Shown here in pieces: positions 29,767-38,874 of a stretch of DNA of 64,000 nt. The stretch covers positions 60,926 through 124,925 of the forward strand of contig JAEEYE010000003.1 of NCBI GenBank assembly GCA_016291665.1, read 5' to 3'. How positions within the stretch are numbered: position 1 is the stretch's first letter; every line of letters starts with the position of its first letter. This stretch comes from Oxalobacter sp. (GTDB lineage Bacteria > Pseudomonadota > Gammaproteobacteria > Burkholderiales > Burkholderiaceae_D). The translations under genes and the position numbers were made by a program. Under the pieces are notes generated by a model. The model did no database searches. It saw nothing but the letters and a program-made list of their open reading frames with translations, and was not told the DNA's origin.

Positions 29767-30315
29767 ATGCTGAAAAAAGTCTGCGTATATTGCGGTTCCT
29801 CCATGGGCGCTCTCCCCGTCTATACCGAAGCAATGCGAAACCTAGGTAAAGCCATTGCCCTAAACGGTCTCACCCTCGTCTACGGCGGCAGCCATGCAGG
29901 ACAGATGGGCATCATCGCTGATGAGGTGCTTGACCATGGTGGTAAGGTCATCGGCATTATGACGGAACATCTGGACTCCAAAGGCCTTTCGCACCACGGC
30001 ATCACTGAACTCCATATCGTCAAAGATATGCAAGAGCGCAAGGCCGGTATGATTGAAGCATCCGATGCTTTCATTGCCGCACCAGGCGGCATCGGTACTT
30101 TGGAAGAATATTTCGAGACGCTCTCGGGCTTCCAGCTGGGCTTCCACCAAAAGCCGATCGGCCTTTTCAACGTCAAAGGCTACTACGACCGCCTGATGGA
30201 CGCTTTCCGCTACTTCGAAGCACAGGACTTCATGCGAAATACCCGGATTGATAACCTGATCTGCGAGGGTGACCCCGAAAAACTTATCGCCACCCTCAGA
30301 CGACGCACTCGTTAG
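29767..30315 (+). CDS. LOG family protein (putative cytokinin riboside 5'-monophosphate phosphoribohydrolase)
   Basis: Lysine-decarboxylase-like fold (TIGR00730) protein of 182 residues; family members cleave nucleoside 5'-monophosphates to free base and ribose 5-phosphate. The signature PGGIGTLEE is present, and the N-terminus reads MLKKVCVYCGSSMG as in other LOG proteins. The glycine loop reads YGGSHAGQMG rather than the frequent YGGGxxGLMG. The ATG at 29767 is chosen; the frame opens 19 codons earlier without support. Physiological substrate in a non-plant-associated bacterium is unknown; nucleotide salvage or housecleaning is likely. It converges on the MetC-like gene after only 6 nt. Confidence 0.9.
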   Translation: MLKKVCVYCGSSMGALPVYTEAMRNLGKAIALNGLTLVYGGSHAGQMGIIADEVLDHGGKVIGIMTEHLDSKGLSHHGITELHIVKDMQERKAGMIEASDAFIAAPGGIGTLEEYFETLSGFQLGFHQKPIGLFNVKGYYDRLMDAFRYFEAQDFMRNTRIDNLICEGDPEKLIATLRRRTR

Positions 30316-30321
30316 AGCCGA

Positions 30322-31491
30322 CTACAACTTCTGCAACGCCTGTTCCAGATCTGCAATCAGATCTTTCGTATCCTCCATGCCGATATAGAGGCGCACAACA
30401 TGCCTGTGCGGGAAATGCCAGCCAATACGTTTGTTACTGATTGCATAAGGAACCGCCAGACTGTGCGTACCACCCCAGCTGAATCCCAGCCCAAACAATT
30501 CCAAGGATTCGATGAAGCGGTCAATCTGCTCACCCGTGTATTGTTCTTTGAAAAGGAATGAGAAAAGGCCACCGGTTCCCGTAAAATCACGCTTGAAAAA
30601 TTCGTGCCCCGTACAATCGGGATAGGCTGGATGCAGTATCCTGTCGATTTCAGGCCGGGTCTGGAGCCAATCAGCTACCACAAGGGACGATGCGCCCGAA
30701 TGTTCAAAACGCAGTTTCATCGTTGGGAGGCTGCGTAAAACCCGTGCGACGTCATCTGCATTCACCCCTATACCCAACCGCTGGTACGCTAGGCCGATGC
30801 GTTCAAACAAAGCTTTCTCGCGCACAATGACAGCACCCATCAGGAGGTCAGACGATCCCCCTTGGTACTTCGTCAATGCATGGACAATGATATCCGCACC
30901 ATGCGCAAAACCGTCATAGACCAAACCGGCAGACCATGTATTGTCCAACGCAACCAAGACACCCTTTTCATGTGCTACCTGGGAAATCGCTGGTAAATCA
31001 GGCACTTCCATTGTGATGGAGCCAGGTACCTCCGTCCAAATGAGCTTCGTATTTTCCTGGATCAGGTTAGCAATACCAGCCCCCACCATCGGGTCATAAA
31101 AACGCACGGAAATGCCGAACTGGCTCGCCAGCCAATGCCCCATATCCTGGTTCGGCCGGTAAGCGTCATCCGGAATCAAAACATCATCCCCTGTTTTTAA
31201 GAGGCCAAGGTCAACCACCGAAATGGCAGAAAGCCCACTTGGGGTCAACAGCGTATGGTTGCCGCCTTCGATTTCAGCGAGCTGCGCTTCTAGCGTAAAG
31301 GTCGTCGGTGTCCCATGCAACCCATACGAATACCCTTCCCGGCTCATCCACGAACGCTCACGCAATTCCTTCAGATTCTTAAAGAGCACCGTTGACCCAC
31401 GGTACATGGGCTCTGCATACGACCTGAATCCCGCAGGTGGCACATAGTCACTGTGGTTGATCCGGGTTTCAATCGACAACTTCTTTTCCAC
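30322..31491 (-). CDS. Cystathionine beta-lyase-like PLP enzyme
   Basis: Cys/Met metabolism PLP enzyme (gamma-family, aspartate aminotransferase fold), 389 residues, most like MetC, which releases homocysteine from cystathionine. The PLP lysine lies in HALTKYQGGSSDLLMG. Other conserved parts are YRGSTVLF, GYSYGLHGTPTTFTLE, LTPSGLSAISVV and the substrate-site THSLAVPY. I place the start at GTG 31491: GGAG lies ten bases upstream and it avoids overlap with rimO; a longer frame to 31578 runs into rimO. It is last of rluD-pgeF-rimO-metC-like on the minus strand. The MetC assignment against other beta/gamma-lyases is probable, not certain. Confidence 0.85.
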   Translation of the reverse strand: MEKKLSIETRINHSDYVPPAGFRSYAEPMYRGSTVLFKNLKELRERSWMSREGYSYGLHGTPTTFTLEAQLAEIEGGNHTLLTPSGLSAISVVDLGLLKTGDDVLIPDDAYRPNQDMGHWLASQFGISVRFYDPMVGAGIANLIQENTKLIWTEVPGSITMEVPDLPAISQVAHEKGVLVALDNTWSAGLVYDGFAHGADIIVHALTKYQGGSSDLLMGAVIVREKALFERIGLAYQRLGIGVNADDVARVLRSLPTMKLRFEHSGASSLVVADWLQTRPEIDRILHPAYPDCTGHEFFKRDFTGTGGLFSFLFKEQYTGEQIDRFIESLELFGLGFSWGGTHSLAVPYAISNKRIGWHFPHRHVVRLYIGMEDTKDLIADLEQALQKL

Positions 31492-31516
31492 AATCCTTAT
31501 TCTCCAAAATTCGACA

Positions 31517-32893
31517 TTAATCGGGTATCCATTGGCCCCACAGGTCATGTGCGTCAGCGCCATCGATAAGCACATCAATCATATCGCCCGGTACCAATTT
31601 CTTACGGTTCCCCTTGGGTTTGCTGACATGGACTATACCGTCAATCTCCGGGGCATCTGCCATAGACCGGGCAACCGCCCCTCCACGGACGGTTTCATCA
31701 ACAATCACCCGCTGTGTGTTTCGGATCTTGCTTTCCATACGCACCAACGATACCGCTTCCTGCACAGCCATCAACCTTTCACGGCGTTCTTCCTTGATGC
31801 CCTCAGGCAGTGCTCCTGGCAGACTGTTGGCTGCTGCCCCCTCAACCGGCGAATACGTAAAACACCCCACACGGTCTAACTGCGCTTCTTTCAAGAAGCC
31901 AAGCAGATATTCAAACTCAGATTCCGTCTCACCTGGGAAGCCCACAATAAATGATGAACGGATAGTCAGGTCTGGGCAGATTTCACGCCACTTCCTGATG
32001 CGCTCCAGATGCTTTTCTCCGCTGGCAGGGCGCTTCATACGGCGCAAGACATCCGGATGCGCATGCTGGAACGGAATGTCTAGGTACGGAACCACGCCCC
32101 CAGCTTCTGCATCAGCCATCAATGGGATGAGATTATCGATATGCGGATAAGGATAGATGTAATGCAAGCGCACCCAAGCACCATATAAACGCCCCAACCG
32201 GTCAAGCTGTTCGACCAGTCCCAGCACATTGCCTTTGACCGGACGCCCTCCCCAAAAGTCAGTCTTATACCGTTTATCCAACCCATAAGCACCAGTATCC
32301 TGTGAAATGACCATCAGTTCTTTCACACCCGACTGGAACAACCTTTCCGCATCATCCAAAACCTGGCCGATAGGGTAAGACACAAGCGGTCCCCTTAACG
32401 ATGGGATGATGCAGAAACTGCACTGATGGCCACACCCTTCTGAAATCTTCAGGTACGCATAATGCCGTGGCGTCAGCTTCATACCGATAGGTGGCATCAA
32501 ATCGATAAACGGTTCATGCGGCTTAGGTAAATGCTTATGGACGGCTTCCATCACTTCTTGGACTGAATCAGGTCCTGAGACAGAGAGGACTTTCGGATGG
32601 CAACTTTTAACGAAATTTTTCCCATTGGCATCCTTTTTTGCACCCAAACATCCCGTCACAATCACGCGACCGTTTTCTGACAACGCCTCAGCTATCGCTT
32701 CCAGGGACTCTTCCTCAGCATCCGTAATGAAACCGCAGGTGTTCACGATGACAAGGTCTGCATCCCCATAATCCCCGACTGTCTCATAGCCTTCCGCCTG
32801 AAGCCAGGTAATAATCTTTTCCGAATCCACCAATGCCTTGGGGCATCCCAATGAGATGAAACCGATCTTGTTGCCCTGATTCTTCTTTGCCAT
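31517..32893 (-). CDS. rimO: Ribosomal protein S12 methylthiotransferase RimO
   Basis: Radical SAM enzyme that adds a methylthio group to the conserved Asp of ribosomal protein S12. The 458 residues have the UPF0004 N-terminal domain with three Cys ligands ([22 protein letters not shown]), the radical [11 protein letters not shown] motif (CxxxCxxC), then a C-terminal TRAM domain ([22 protein letters not shown]). Three Cys in each half should bind two [4Fe-4S] clusters. The ATG comes 1 nt after the pgeF stop with GGAG inside the pgeF end, so the two are coupled. Confidence 0.96.
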   Translation of the reverse strand: MAKKNQGNKIGFISLGCPKALVDSEKIITWLQAEGYETVGDYGDADLVIVNTCGFITDAEEESLEAIAEALSENGRVIVTGCLGAKKDANGKNFVKSCHPKVLSVSGPDSVQEVMEAVHKHLPKPHEPFIDLMPPIGMKLTPRHYAYLKISEGCGHQCSFCIIPSLRGPLVSYPIGQVLDDAERLFQSGVKELMVISQDTGAYGLDKRYKTDFWGGRPVKGNVLGLVEQLDRLGRLYGAWVRLHYIYPYPHIDNLIPLMADAEAGGVVPYLDIPFQHAHPDVLRRMKRPASGEKHLERIRKWREICPDLTIRSSFIVGFPGETESEFEYLLGFLKEAQLDRVGCFTYSPVEGAAANSLPGALPEGIKEERRERLMAVQEAVSLVRMESKIRNTQRVIVDETVRGGAVARSMADAPEIDGIVHVSKPKGNRKKLVPGDMIDVLIDGADAHDLWGQWIPD

Positions 32894-32894
32894 C

Positions 32895-33653
32895 TTATTT
32901 CTCCGAGAGCCAAATCCCCGTTGCCATCCGGCCTGTCACCCCATTGTCACGCCTGAAAGAATAAAAGGCATCAGGCTCACTGACCGTACAACGGTCTCCC
33001 CCATACACAGCCGTCACACCCAAACCTGAAAGAACAGTCCGGGCAATCTGGTAAATATTGGCCATGTACTTGCCTGGCACACCCTCTTCTGGGACAAAAG
33101 CACTTTCCATCACCCGATCTATCCCAGCAAAAACATCCTTCACATCCTGCCCCACCTCGAAGGCATTAGGGCCAATTGCAGGCCCCATCCAAGCAAGGAT
33201 TTCCGCATCACTGACTGTCTTAAGCACCCGAACGGTATTCTGCAAAACGCCACCTGCCAATCCCCGCCATCCTGCATGCGCTGCAGCAACGGCCTTGCCA
33301 TCATCCGTGCAAAAAAGCACCGGCAGACAATCGGCCGTCATGATAATGCAGACTTTTCCTGGCACAGCAGTCCAAGAAGCATCGGCATCTGGCACACCTT
33401 TAACCACCGCTGCATCCACCACTTCAGCACCATGAATCTGATTAAGCCAAGCCGGTTCATCAGGGAGTTTGCTACGCAACAAAGCCCTATTGCGTGCGAC
33501 AACTTCGCGATCATCCCCTACATGCATCCCAAGGTTCAGTCCTTTGCCACCATTGGAATCGCCATAAGGTGGCAGGCTGAATCCTCCAATACGCAATGTT
33601 GAAAATGCCCTGACATTGTCAGGCGCAGGCCAATCAGGCAGAATCAGTTCCAT
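32895..33653 (-). CDS. pgeF: Peptidoglycan editing factor / YfiH-LACC1 family purine nucleoside phosphorylase
   Basis: Member of the former multicopper polyphenol oxidase family; homologues act on purine nucleosides or prevent wrong peptidoglycan precursors. It has 252 residues. Metal ligands are recognisable in [31 protein letters not shown] and [18 protein letters not shown], the usual His/Cys zinc site. Its start overlaps the rluD end by 20 nt and has GGAG within rluD. The rluD-pgeF order is conserved widely in Proteobacteria. Confidence 0.93.
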   Translation of the reverse strand: MELILPDWPAPDNVRAFSTLRIGGFSLPPYGDSNGGKGLNLGMHVGDDREVVARNRALLRSKLPDEPAWLNQIHGAEVVDAAVVKGVPDADASWTAVPGKVCIIMTADCLPVLFCTDDGKAVAAAHAGWRGLAGGVLQNTVRVLKTVSDAEILAWMGPAIGPNAFEVGQDVKDVFAGIDRVMESAFVPEEGVPGKYMANIYQIARTVLSGLGVTAVYGGDRCTVSEPDAFYSFRRDNGVTGRMATGIWLSEK

Positions 33654-34668
33654 ACCACTCTCCTTCTATCGGGATTTCGGCAGACTCAATGAGGGATATC
33701 ATGTCCGCAGGGACAGGCGCCATCCACGAAACCGTCTCCCTGGTTTTCGGATGGATAAGTCCAAGTTTATAAGCATGCAATGCCTGGCGGGGAAACACAT
33801 CCGCCAAATGCGCACGGCCATACAAAGGATCACCCACCAGCGGGCAACCAATCGCCTGCATATGTACGCGAATCTGGTGCGTTCGTCCTGTTTCCAAGCG
33901 GCAAACAACTAGACTCACAGGCAACCCCTTTAAGACACCTTCAGCCACACGGGTAAAGTGCGTAACCGCATGCCTCCCACCTCCAGTTTCCAAAACCGCC
34001 ATCTTGATCCGGTTCCTCGGATGCCGGCCAATTGGGGCGCTGACTGTGCCTTCTGGCGGTGTCTCACCCCAGGCAAGGGCTAAATATTCCCGATGTACCG
34101 TCCTTGCCTGCAACTGGCGCACCAAGTCAGTCTGTGCCTCCAATGTTTTGGCAACCACCAAAAGCCCACTAGTCTCTTTATCAAGCCGGTGCACAATCCC
34201 CGCCCTAGGGATGGATGTGGATGCCGGCAGATGGTGCAAGAGCCCATTCATCAAGGTACCGTGCCAATTGCCGGCAGCCGGATGCACAACAAGCCCTGCC
34301 GGTTTATTGACCACCAAGATATCATCATCTTCATACACAATGGGAAAATCTACAGCCTCAGGTGCAAATGATGTTTCCTCATCAGACAACCTAGGTACAA
34401 CAACAACCGTTTCAAATCCCGCCATCACCTGCTTGGGCTTGGCTGACTTGCCGCCTACCGTCACATCGCCTTGTTCAATCCACTTTTGGATACGGCTCCT
34501 TGAATAGGCGGGCAAACACCGCGCCAACACCTTATCCAGCCGCTCGCCCGCCTCTTTGCGTGAGAGCACAAACGTCACCGGTTCCAATTCACCCAGGAAA
34601 TCGCTGTCATCAACAGCTTCCTGTCGGTCTTCAGACACATTAACCGGCTTAATTTCAGTCACTTCCAT
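33634..34668 (-). CDS. rluD: 23S rRNA pseudouridine(1911/1915/1917) synthase
   Basis: Modifies helix 69 of 23S rRNA, important for subunit joining. The 344 residues have an N-terminal S4 RNA-binding domain (ERLDKVLARCLPAYSRSRIQKWIEQGDVTVGG) and a RluA-type catalytic domain with IVHRLDKETSGLLVVAKT, where the Asp of HRLD is catalytic, plus the C-terminal LETGRTHQIRVHM. An acidic 30-residue extension precedes the S4 domain. It heads the rluD-pgeF-rimO-metC-like operon and is divergent from bamD across 63 nt. Confidence 0.95.
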   Translation of the reverse strand: MEVTEIKPVNVSEDRQEAVDDSDFLGELEPVTFVLSRKEAGERLDKVLARCLPAYSRSRIQKWIEQGDVTVGGKSAKPKQVMAGFETVVVVPRLSDEETSFAPEAVDFPIVYEDDDILVVNKPAGLVVHPAAGNWHGTLMNGLLHHLPASTSIPRAGIVHRLDKETSGLLVVAKTLEAQTDLVRQLQARTVHREYLALAWGETPPEGTVSAPIGRHPRNRIKMAVLETGGGRHAVTHFTRVAEGVLKGLPVSLVVCRLETGRTHQIRVHMQAIGCPLVGDPLYGRAHLADVFPRQALHAYKLGLIHPKTRETVSWMAPVPADMISLIESAEIPIEGEWYGTDSA

Positions 34669-34678
34669 TCCTATCCGT

Positions 34679-34684
34679 TATAAT
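34679..34684 (+). promoter_or_regulatory. Candidate -10 (TATAAT) for bamD in the rluD-bamD divergent gap
   Basis: A consensus TATAAT lies 47 nt before the bamD ATG. No convincing -35 is placed upstream, where the rluD coding start lies. The whole 63-nt gap is A/T-rich and must hold promoters for both genes. Confidence 0.4.
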
Positions 34685-34731
34685 GCATGGTACATTTATA
34701 GATTCTCCGCATCTGTCTGGCTTTTTATACC

Positions 34732-35532
34732 ATGCGCAAGCTTTTAGTCAAACTAACCGCCATCCTGCTCGCCTTAACGCTCGCGGGATGTGGGTTATTG
34801 CCTGAAAAGATTGATGAAACACTCAATTGGCCTCCCCAGAGATTGTACCGCGAAGCCCGTGAACTCATGCGGGGTGGCGACTATGAAAAAGCCATTGAGA
34901 TGTATGAAAAGTTGGAATCCCGCTACCCATTCGGTGTCTTTGCCCAACAGGCGCAGATTGACATTGCATATGCCTATTACCGGGATGGCGAACAGGCCAA
35001 AGCGCTAGCACAGGTTGAGCGTTTCATCAGGCTCCATCCGAACCATCCAGCCCTCGACTATATGCTCTACCTGCGTGGTTTGATCAACTTCAACGACAAA
35101 GTGGGTTTTTATAACTTTGCCTTTAAACAGGACTTGGCAGAACGTGATCCGAAAGCTGCGCAGGATGCATTTGAATCCTTTAAGACCTTGGTCCAGCGCT
35201 TCCCGAACAGCAAGTATTCGAAAGACGCCATCTACCGTATGCGCTACCTGCTGTCCGTCATGGCACGCTATGAAATCCACGTTGCACGTTTTTACTACAA
35301 AAAAGAGGCTTACCTAGCTTCTGCCAACAGGGCGCAACGCTTGCTCAAGACCTACCCGGACTCTCCGGAAGCTGAAGAAGCCCTTTTAATCCTGGCCTCC
35401 TCATACCGGCACCTTGGGCTCTTTGACCTGAGCGCCGATACGGAAAGGATTTTCAACCACAACTTCCCTGGCAGCACGGCAAAAATTGGCGGCGAGCCTG
35501 AAGAAAGGCCGTGGTATCTGTTCTGGATGTAG
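34732..35532 (+). CDS. bamD: Outer membrane protein assembly factor BamD
   Basis: Essential lipoprotein of the BAM complex, which inserts beta-barrel proteins into the outer membrane. It has 266 residues, a signal peptide with lipobox LAGC (Cys20), and about five TPR-type helical hairpins, the first around LYREARELMRGGDYEKAIEMYEKLESRYPFG. The conserved C-terminal YRHLGLFDLSADTERIFNHNFP region is present. It is divergent from rluD, a conserved arrangement, and here is followed 30 nt later by gmk. Confidence 0.95.
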   Translation: MRKLLVKLTAILLALTLAGCGLLPEKIDETLNWPPQRLYREARELMRGGDYEKAIEMYEKLESRYPFGVFAQQAQIDIAYAYYRDGEQAKALAQVERFIRLHPNHPALDYMLYLRGLINFNDKVGFYNFAFKQDLAERDPKAAQDAFESFKTLVQRFPNSKYSKDAIYRMRYLLSVMARYEIHVARFYYKKEAYLASANRAQRLLKTYPDSPEAEEALLILASSYRHLGLFDLSADTERIFNHNFPGSTAKIGGEPEERPWYLFWM

Positions 35533-35562
35533 CCAGCAGCACCATACTGGATCCCTAAAAAC

Positions 35563-36213
35563 ATGAACAAGTCCCAAATGACACGCCCTGAACCTGTGGG
35601 CAATTCACTCTTTACGGTTTCCGCCCCTTCCGGTGCAGGGAAGTCGTCACTGATTGCCGCCCTGCTGAAAGCAGACCCAACAATCAAGCTTTCCATCTCG
35701 ACCACAACGCGTAATCCGCGTCCTGATGAAGTCGACGGTAGGGAATACCATTTCACAACAGTCGATGCCTTCAAGGCCAGCATCGATAAAGGCGAATTTA
35801 TGGAATACGCCATTGTCCACGGCAACTACTATGGCACCTCCAAGGCCAAGGTACTTGAACAGCATGACGCCGGTAACGACGTCATGCTGGAAATCGACTG
35901 GCAGGGCGCATTACAGATCCGGGAAATATACCCGGAGACCGTCAGCATTTTCATCCTCCCACCATCGATTGGCGAACTTGAAAAACGCCTGACGAAACGG
36001 GGACAGGATTCCATTGAAACGATTAAGTATCGGATAGCAGGTGCTGCGCTTGAAATAAGCCATGCATCTGATTTCGATTATGTTATTATCAATAATGACT
36101 TTGACCTGGCTTTAAGGCAACTAGGCGCCATCATTGAGTCAGCCCGTCTGAGGACACGCAAACAGGCCGCCAAAAACCATGCCCTGTTCGCGGAGTTTGG
36201 CATCACCATCTGA
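35563..36213 (+). CDS. gmk: Guanylate kinase
   Basis: Phosphorylates GMP to GDP in the cytoplasm, feeding GTP and ppGpp synthesis. It has 216 residues. The P-loop SAPSGAGKSS (about 20-29) and the GMP-binding STTTRNPRPDEVDGREYHF are clear. A second in-frame ATG follows five codons later, so the true N-terminus may be slightly shorter; neither has a clear ribosome binding site. It precedes rpoZ and spoT, the conserved gmk-rpoZ-spoT order linking guanine nucleotides, RNA polymerase omega and the stringent response. Confidence 0.96.
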   Translation: MNKSQMTRPEPVGNSLFTVSAPSGAGKSSLIAALLKADPTIKLSISTTTRNPRPDEVDGREYHFTTVDAFKASIDKGEFMEYAIVHGNYYGTSKAKVLEQHDAGNDVMLEIDWQGALQIREIYPETVSIFILPPSIGELEKRLTKRGQDSIETIKYRIAGAALEISHASDFDYVIINNDFDLALRQLGAIIESARLRTRKQAAKNHALFAEFGITI

Positions 36214-36259
36214 TACCGCCTATCCCTTCCAAACCAGGCTTTAACACAATAGGAAATAT

Positions 36260-36463
36260 ATGGCACGCATTACAATTGAAGATTGTCTGAAAAAAATCCC
36301 AAACCGTTTTGAATTGACCCTTTGCGCAACCTACCGCGCACGCCAACTCCTTCAGGGACACACCCCAAAGGTTGAGTCCAACGATAAAGAAACGGTTGTT
36401 GCCCTGCGTGAAATCGCAGCAGGGGAAATCGGCACAGAAATGCTCAGGAAGGTACCAGGTTAA
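36260..36463 (+). CDS. rpoZ: RNA polymerase omega subunit
   Basis: Small RNA polymerase subunit that helps assembly and forms ppGpp site 1 in Proteobacteria. The 67 residues are slightly shorter than E. coli omega (91), a common betaproteobacterial length. [30 protein letters not shown] is the conserved N-terminal part. AGGAAA precedes the ATG. It lies between gmk and spoT. Confidence 0.96.
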   Translation: MARITIEDCLKKIPNRFELTLCATYRARQLLQGHTPKVESNDKETVVALREIAAGEIGTEMLRKVPG

Positions 36464-36470
36464 GCTTAAC

Positions 36471-36535
36471 CCTCCCTCTGCGGTGCCTTATTCGGCACTG
36501 ACACAAGCCAACGGATTTCGGACATCGAAGGGAGG
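36471..36535 (+). promoter_or_regulatory. Possible pairing that masks the spoT ribosome binding site
   Basis: CCTCCCT (36471-36477), right after rpoZ, is the exact complement of AGGGAGG (36529-36535), which holds the spoT Shine-Dalgarno sequence. A small hairpin, GTGCC/GGCAC (36483-36498), sits inside the loop. Folded, it would hide the spoT start region. Confidence 0.45.
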
Positions 36536-36540
36536 CCACC

Positions 36541-38823
36541 ATGGATACACTGACCCCATCCAATTCCGTCACGGATACCCAGGCTGTGCCAGGCATAGAA
36601 GCTGCCGAACAGCCTGTGAAAAAATTTGAGAACGTCGCGCAGATTGTCTCTTCCATCTCGCGTCCAAAAGTTGTCACCTTCTCCCACTTGGTTCGCAAGC
36701 TCAAGGAATACCTGCCGCCTGCGGACATTGAGAAAGTATTGGACGCATTCCGCTTTGCAGACGAAATGCACTTAGGCCAGATCAGAAAATCTGGTGAAGC
36801 CTACATCTCACATCCACTGTGTGTGGCCGAAATCTGCTCGGAATGGAAGCTCGATGCCCAGTCCATCTCGGCAGCATTGTTGCACGATGTCGTTGAAGAC
36901 CAGCACGTCTCCATCAAGGAACTGGTTGAACGTTTTGGACCTTCCGTCGCACAGATGGTCGACGGTCTCTCGAAATTGGAAAAAATCCAATTCCAGTCCT
37001 GGCGTGATGGCCAAGGCGAAAACTTCCGAAAGCTCCTGATTGCGATGTCCAAAGACATCCGCGTCATCCTGGTCAAGCTGGCTGACCGCTTGCACAACAT
37101 GCGCACACTCAGTTCGATGCGCGATGAAAAACGCCACCGCATTTCCCGCGAGACCATGGAAGTCTATGTGCCGATTGCGCACCGTCTGGGAATGAACAAA
37201 CTCTACCGTGAACTGCAGGACCTGGCCTTCCATCACCTCTATCCATTCCGGTATGAAACACTGGCTAAAGCGGTCAATGCAGCCCGCAAAGACCGCCGCC
37301 CACTGCTTGGGCAAGTACATGATGCGGTGAGCGCCGCACTAGAGAAAAACGGACTACACGCTGAACTTTATGGCCGCGAAAAGACGCTCTACAGCATCTT
37401 CCGCAAAATGCGCAACAAGCACCTCACCTTTGATGAAGTGCTGGACATTTATGGTTTCCGTATTGTCGTTGACACCATCCCACAATGTTATCTCGCACTG
37501 GGTGTGCTCCACAGCATCTATAAACCGATGCCAGGGAAATTCGAAGACTACATTGCCATACCAAAACTGAACAGCTACCAGTCGCTGCACACCACACTCA
37601 TCGGCCCTTATGGTGCCCCGGTTGAATTCCAGATCCGTACGCATGAGATGCACCATGTCGCTGAAAGCGGGATTGCTGCTCACTGGCTCTATAAGACCGG
37701 CGGCGAAGACTTGAACGAAATCCAGCGCCACAGCTTAGGCTGGCTCCAATCGCTTCTGGATATCCAGCAGCAGACAGGCAACGCGACAGAATTCCTCGAA
37801 CACGTCAAAGTCGACCTTTTCCCAGACTCTGTGTATGTGTTCACCCCAAAATCCAAGATCATTGCCCTGCCACGCGTTGCTACCGCCTTGGATTTTGCAT
37901 ACAGCATCCACTCGGAAATTGGGGATCATGCGGTCTCAGCCAAGATCAACGGCATGAACGTACCACTGCGTACCCAACTGCAAAATGGCGACATTGTCGA
38001 AATCGTTACGGAACCGGATGCCCGCCCACACCCACGCTGGCTTGAATTCGTACGCACCGGTAAGGCCCGCTCCCGGATCCGCAATTACTTGCGGTCTGTT
38101 GATACTGCTGATGCCATGCAGATCGGCAAACGGTTGTTTGAACAGTCCTGCCAGAAAGTACAGGTCAACATCGCCGATATCCCAAAAGATGTACTCACCA
38201 AACTCCTGCGTGAAACCAACGCCAAGAGTCTGGAAGACCTCTATTCCGCTATTGGTACTGGCAAACGCATCGCAATGCTCATTGCACGACGCATTGCAGC
38301 GCTCATTAGCGAATCGGGCAAAAAAACGACCTCCGATGAAACCCAGGTTGATACGCAACCTCAGAGCAACGAACCCGTCGTCATCTATGGCAGTGAAGGT
38401 TTGAGCGTAACCATGGCGCCATGCTGCAAACCCATCCCTGGGGACAGCATCATTGGCGAGCTCAATGAAACCAAAGGTCTCGTCATCCACTGTGAAGACT
38501 GCCAGACGGCGAAGCGCCTCTCTTCGAAAGAACCTGAAAAATGGATCAACGTTGACTGGGGGTCTGATTTGGCTGGCAAACGCTTTGATTGCCAATTCAA
38601 CGTCCAAGTAGTTGAAGAACAAGGTATTTTGGCTCGCGTCACCAGCGAAATCAGCAATGCCGAAGTCAACATTACGGCTGTCCAAATTGAAATGCAGGGA
38701 CCATTTACCCTGTTCAAGTTCACCATCCAGGTTGCAGACCGCGACCACTTGGCCAGCCTCATACGGCGTATGCGCAATGTCCACGGTGTCAAACGCGTGG
38801 GCAGGAACCAGCTGACCACTTAA
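36541..38823 (+). CDS. spoT: Bifunctional (p)ppGpp synthetase/hydrolase SpoT
   Basis: Long RelA/SpoT homologue, 760 residues. The N-terminal HD hydrolase domain is intact: HPLCVAE (about 91-97), the HDVVED motif (H115, D116) and LVKLADRLHNMRT. The synthetase domain has YGFRIVVD, SYQSLHTTLIGPYG and VEFQIRTHEMH. TGS, zinc-finger-like (CCKPIPGD, HCEDC) and C-terminal ACT domains follow. The catalytic-class motif reads KFEDY (333-337) instead of the RxKD usual in bifunctional enzymes. GGGAGG precedes the ATG. It is downstream of rpoZ; relA lies at 55640, so hydrolysis should rest with this protein. Confidence 0.95.
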   Translation: MDTLTPSNSVTDTQAVPGIEAAEQPVKKFENVAQIVSSISRPKVVTFSHLVRKLKEYLPPADIEKVLDAFRFADEMHLGQIRKSGEAYISHPLCVAEICSEWKLDAQSISAALLHDVVEDQHVSIKELVERFGPSVAQMVDGLSKLEKIQFQSWRDGQGENFRKLLIAMSKDIRVILVKLADRLHNMRTLSSMRDEKRHRISRETMEVYVPIAHRLGMNKLYRELQDLAFHHLYPFRYETLAKAVNAARKDRRPLLGQVHDAVSAALEKNGLHAELYGREKTLYSIFRKMRNKHLTFDEVLDIYGFRIVVDTIPQCYLALGVLHSIYKPMPGKFEDYIAIPKLNSYQSLHTTLIGPYGAPVEFQIRTHEMHHVAESGIAAHWLYKTGGEDLNEIQRHSLGWLQSLLDIQQQTGNATEFLEHVKVDLFPDSVYVFTPKSKIIALPRVATALDFAYSIHSEIGDHAVSAKINGMNVPLRTQLQNGDIVEIVTEPDARPHPRWLEFVRTGKARSRIRNYLRSVDTADAMQIGKRLFEQSCQKVQVNIADIPKDVLTKLLRETNAKSLEDLYSAIGTGKRIAMLIARRIAALISESGKKTTSDETQVDTQPQSNEPVVIYGSEGLSVTMAPCCKPIPGDSIIGELNETKGLVIHCEDCQTAKRLSSKEPEKWINVDWGSDLAGKRFDCQFNVQVVEEQGILARVTSEISNAEVNITAVQIEMQGPFTLFKFTIQVADRDHLASLIRRMRNVHGVKRVGRNQLTT

Positions 38824-38835
38824 TTTTCCTAAAAC

Positions 38836-38860
38836 GGTATGCCCTGCCACAGAGCATACC
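38836..38860 (+). terminator. Hairpin after spoT
   Basis: GGTATGC and GCATACC arms, extended by CTG/CAG, start 13 nt after the spoT stop. No strong T-run follows, so read-through to the next gene is possible. It overlaps the longest start of that gene, which argues for the later ATG. Confidence 0.5.
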
Positions 38861-38874
38861 TTCCATATCAATTC

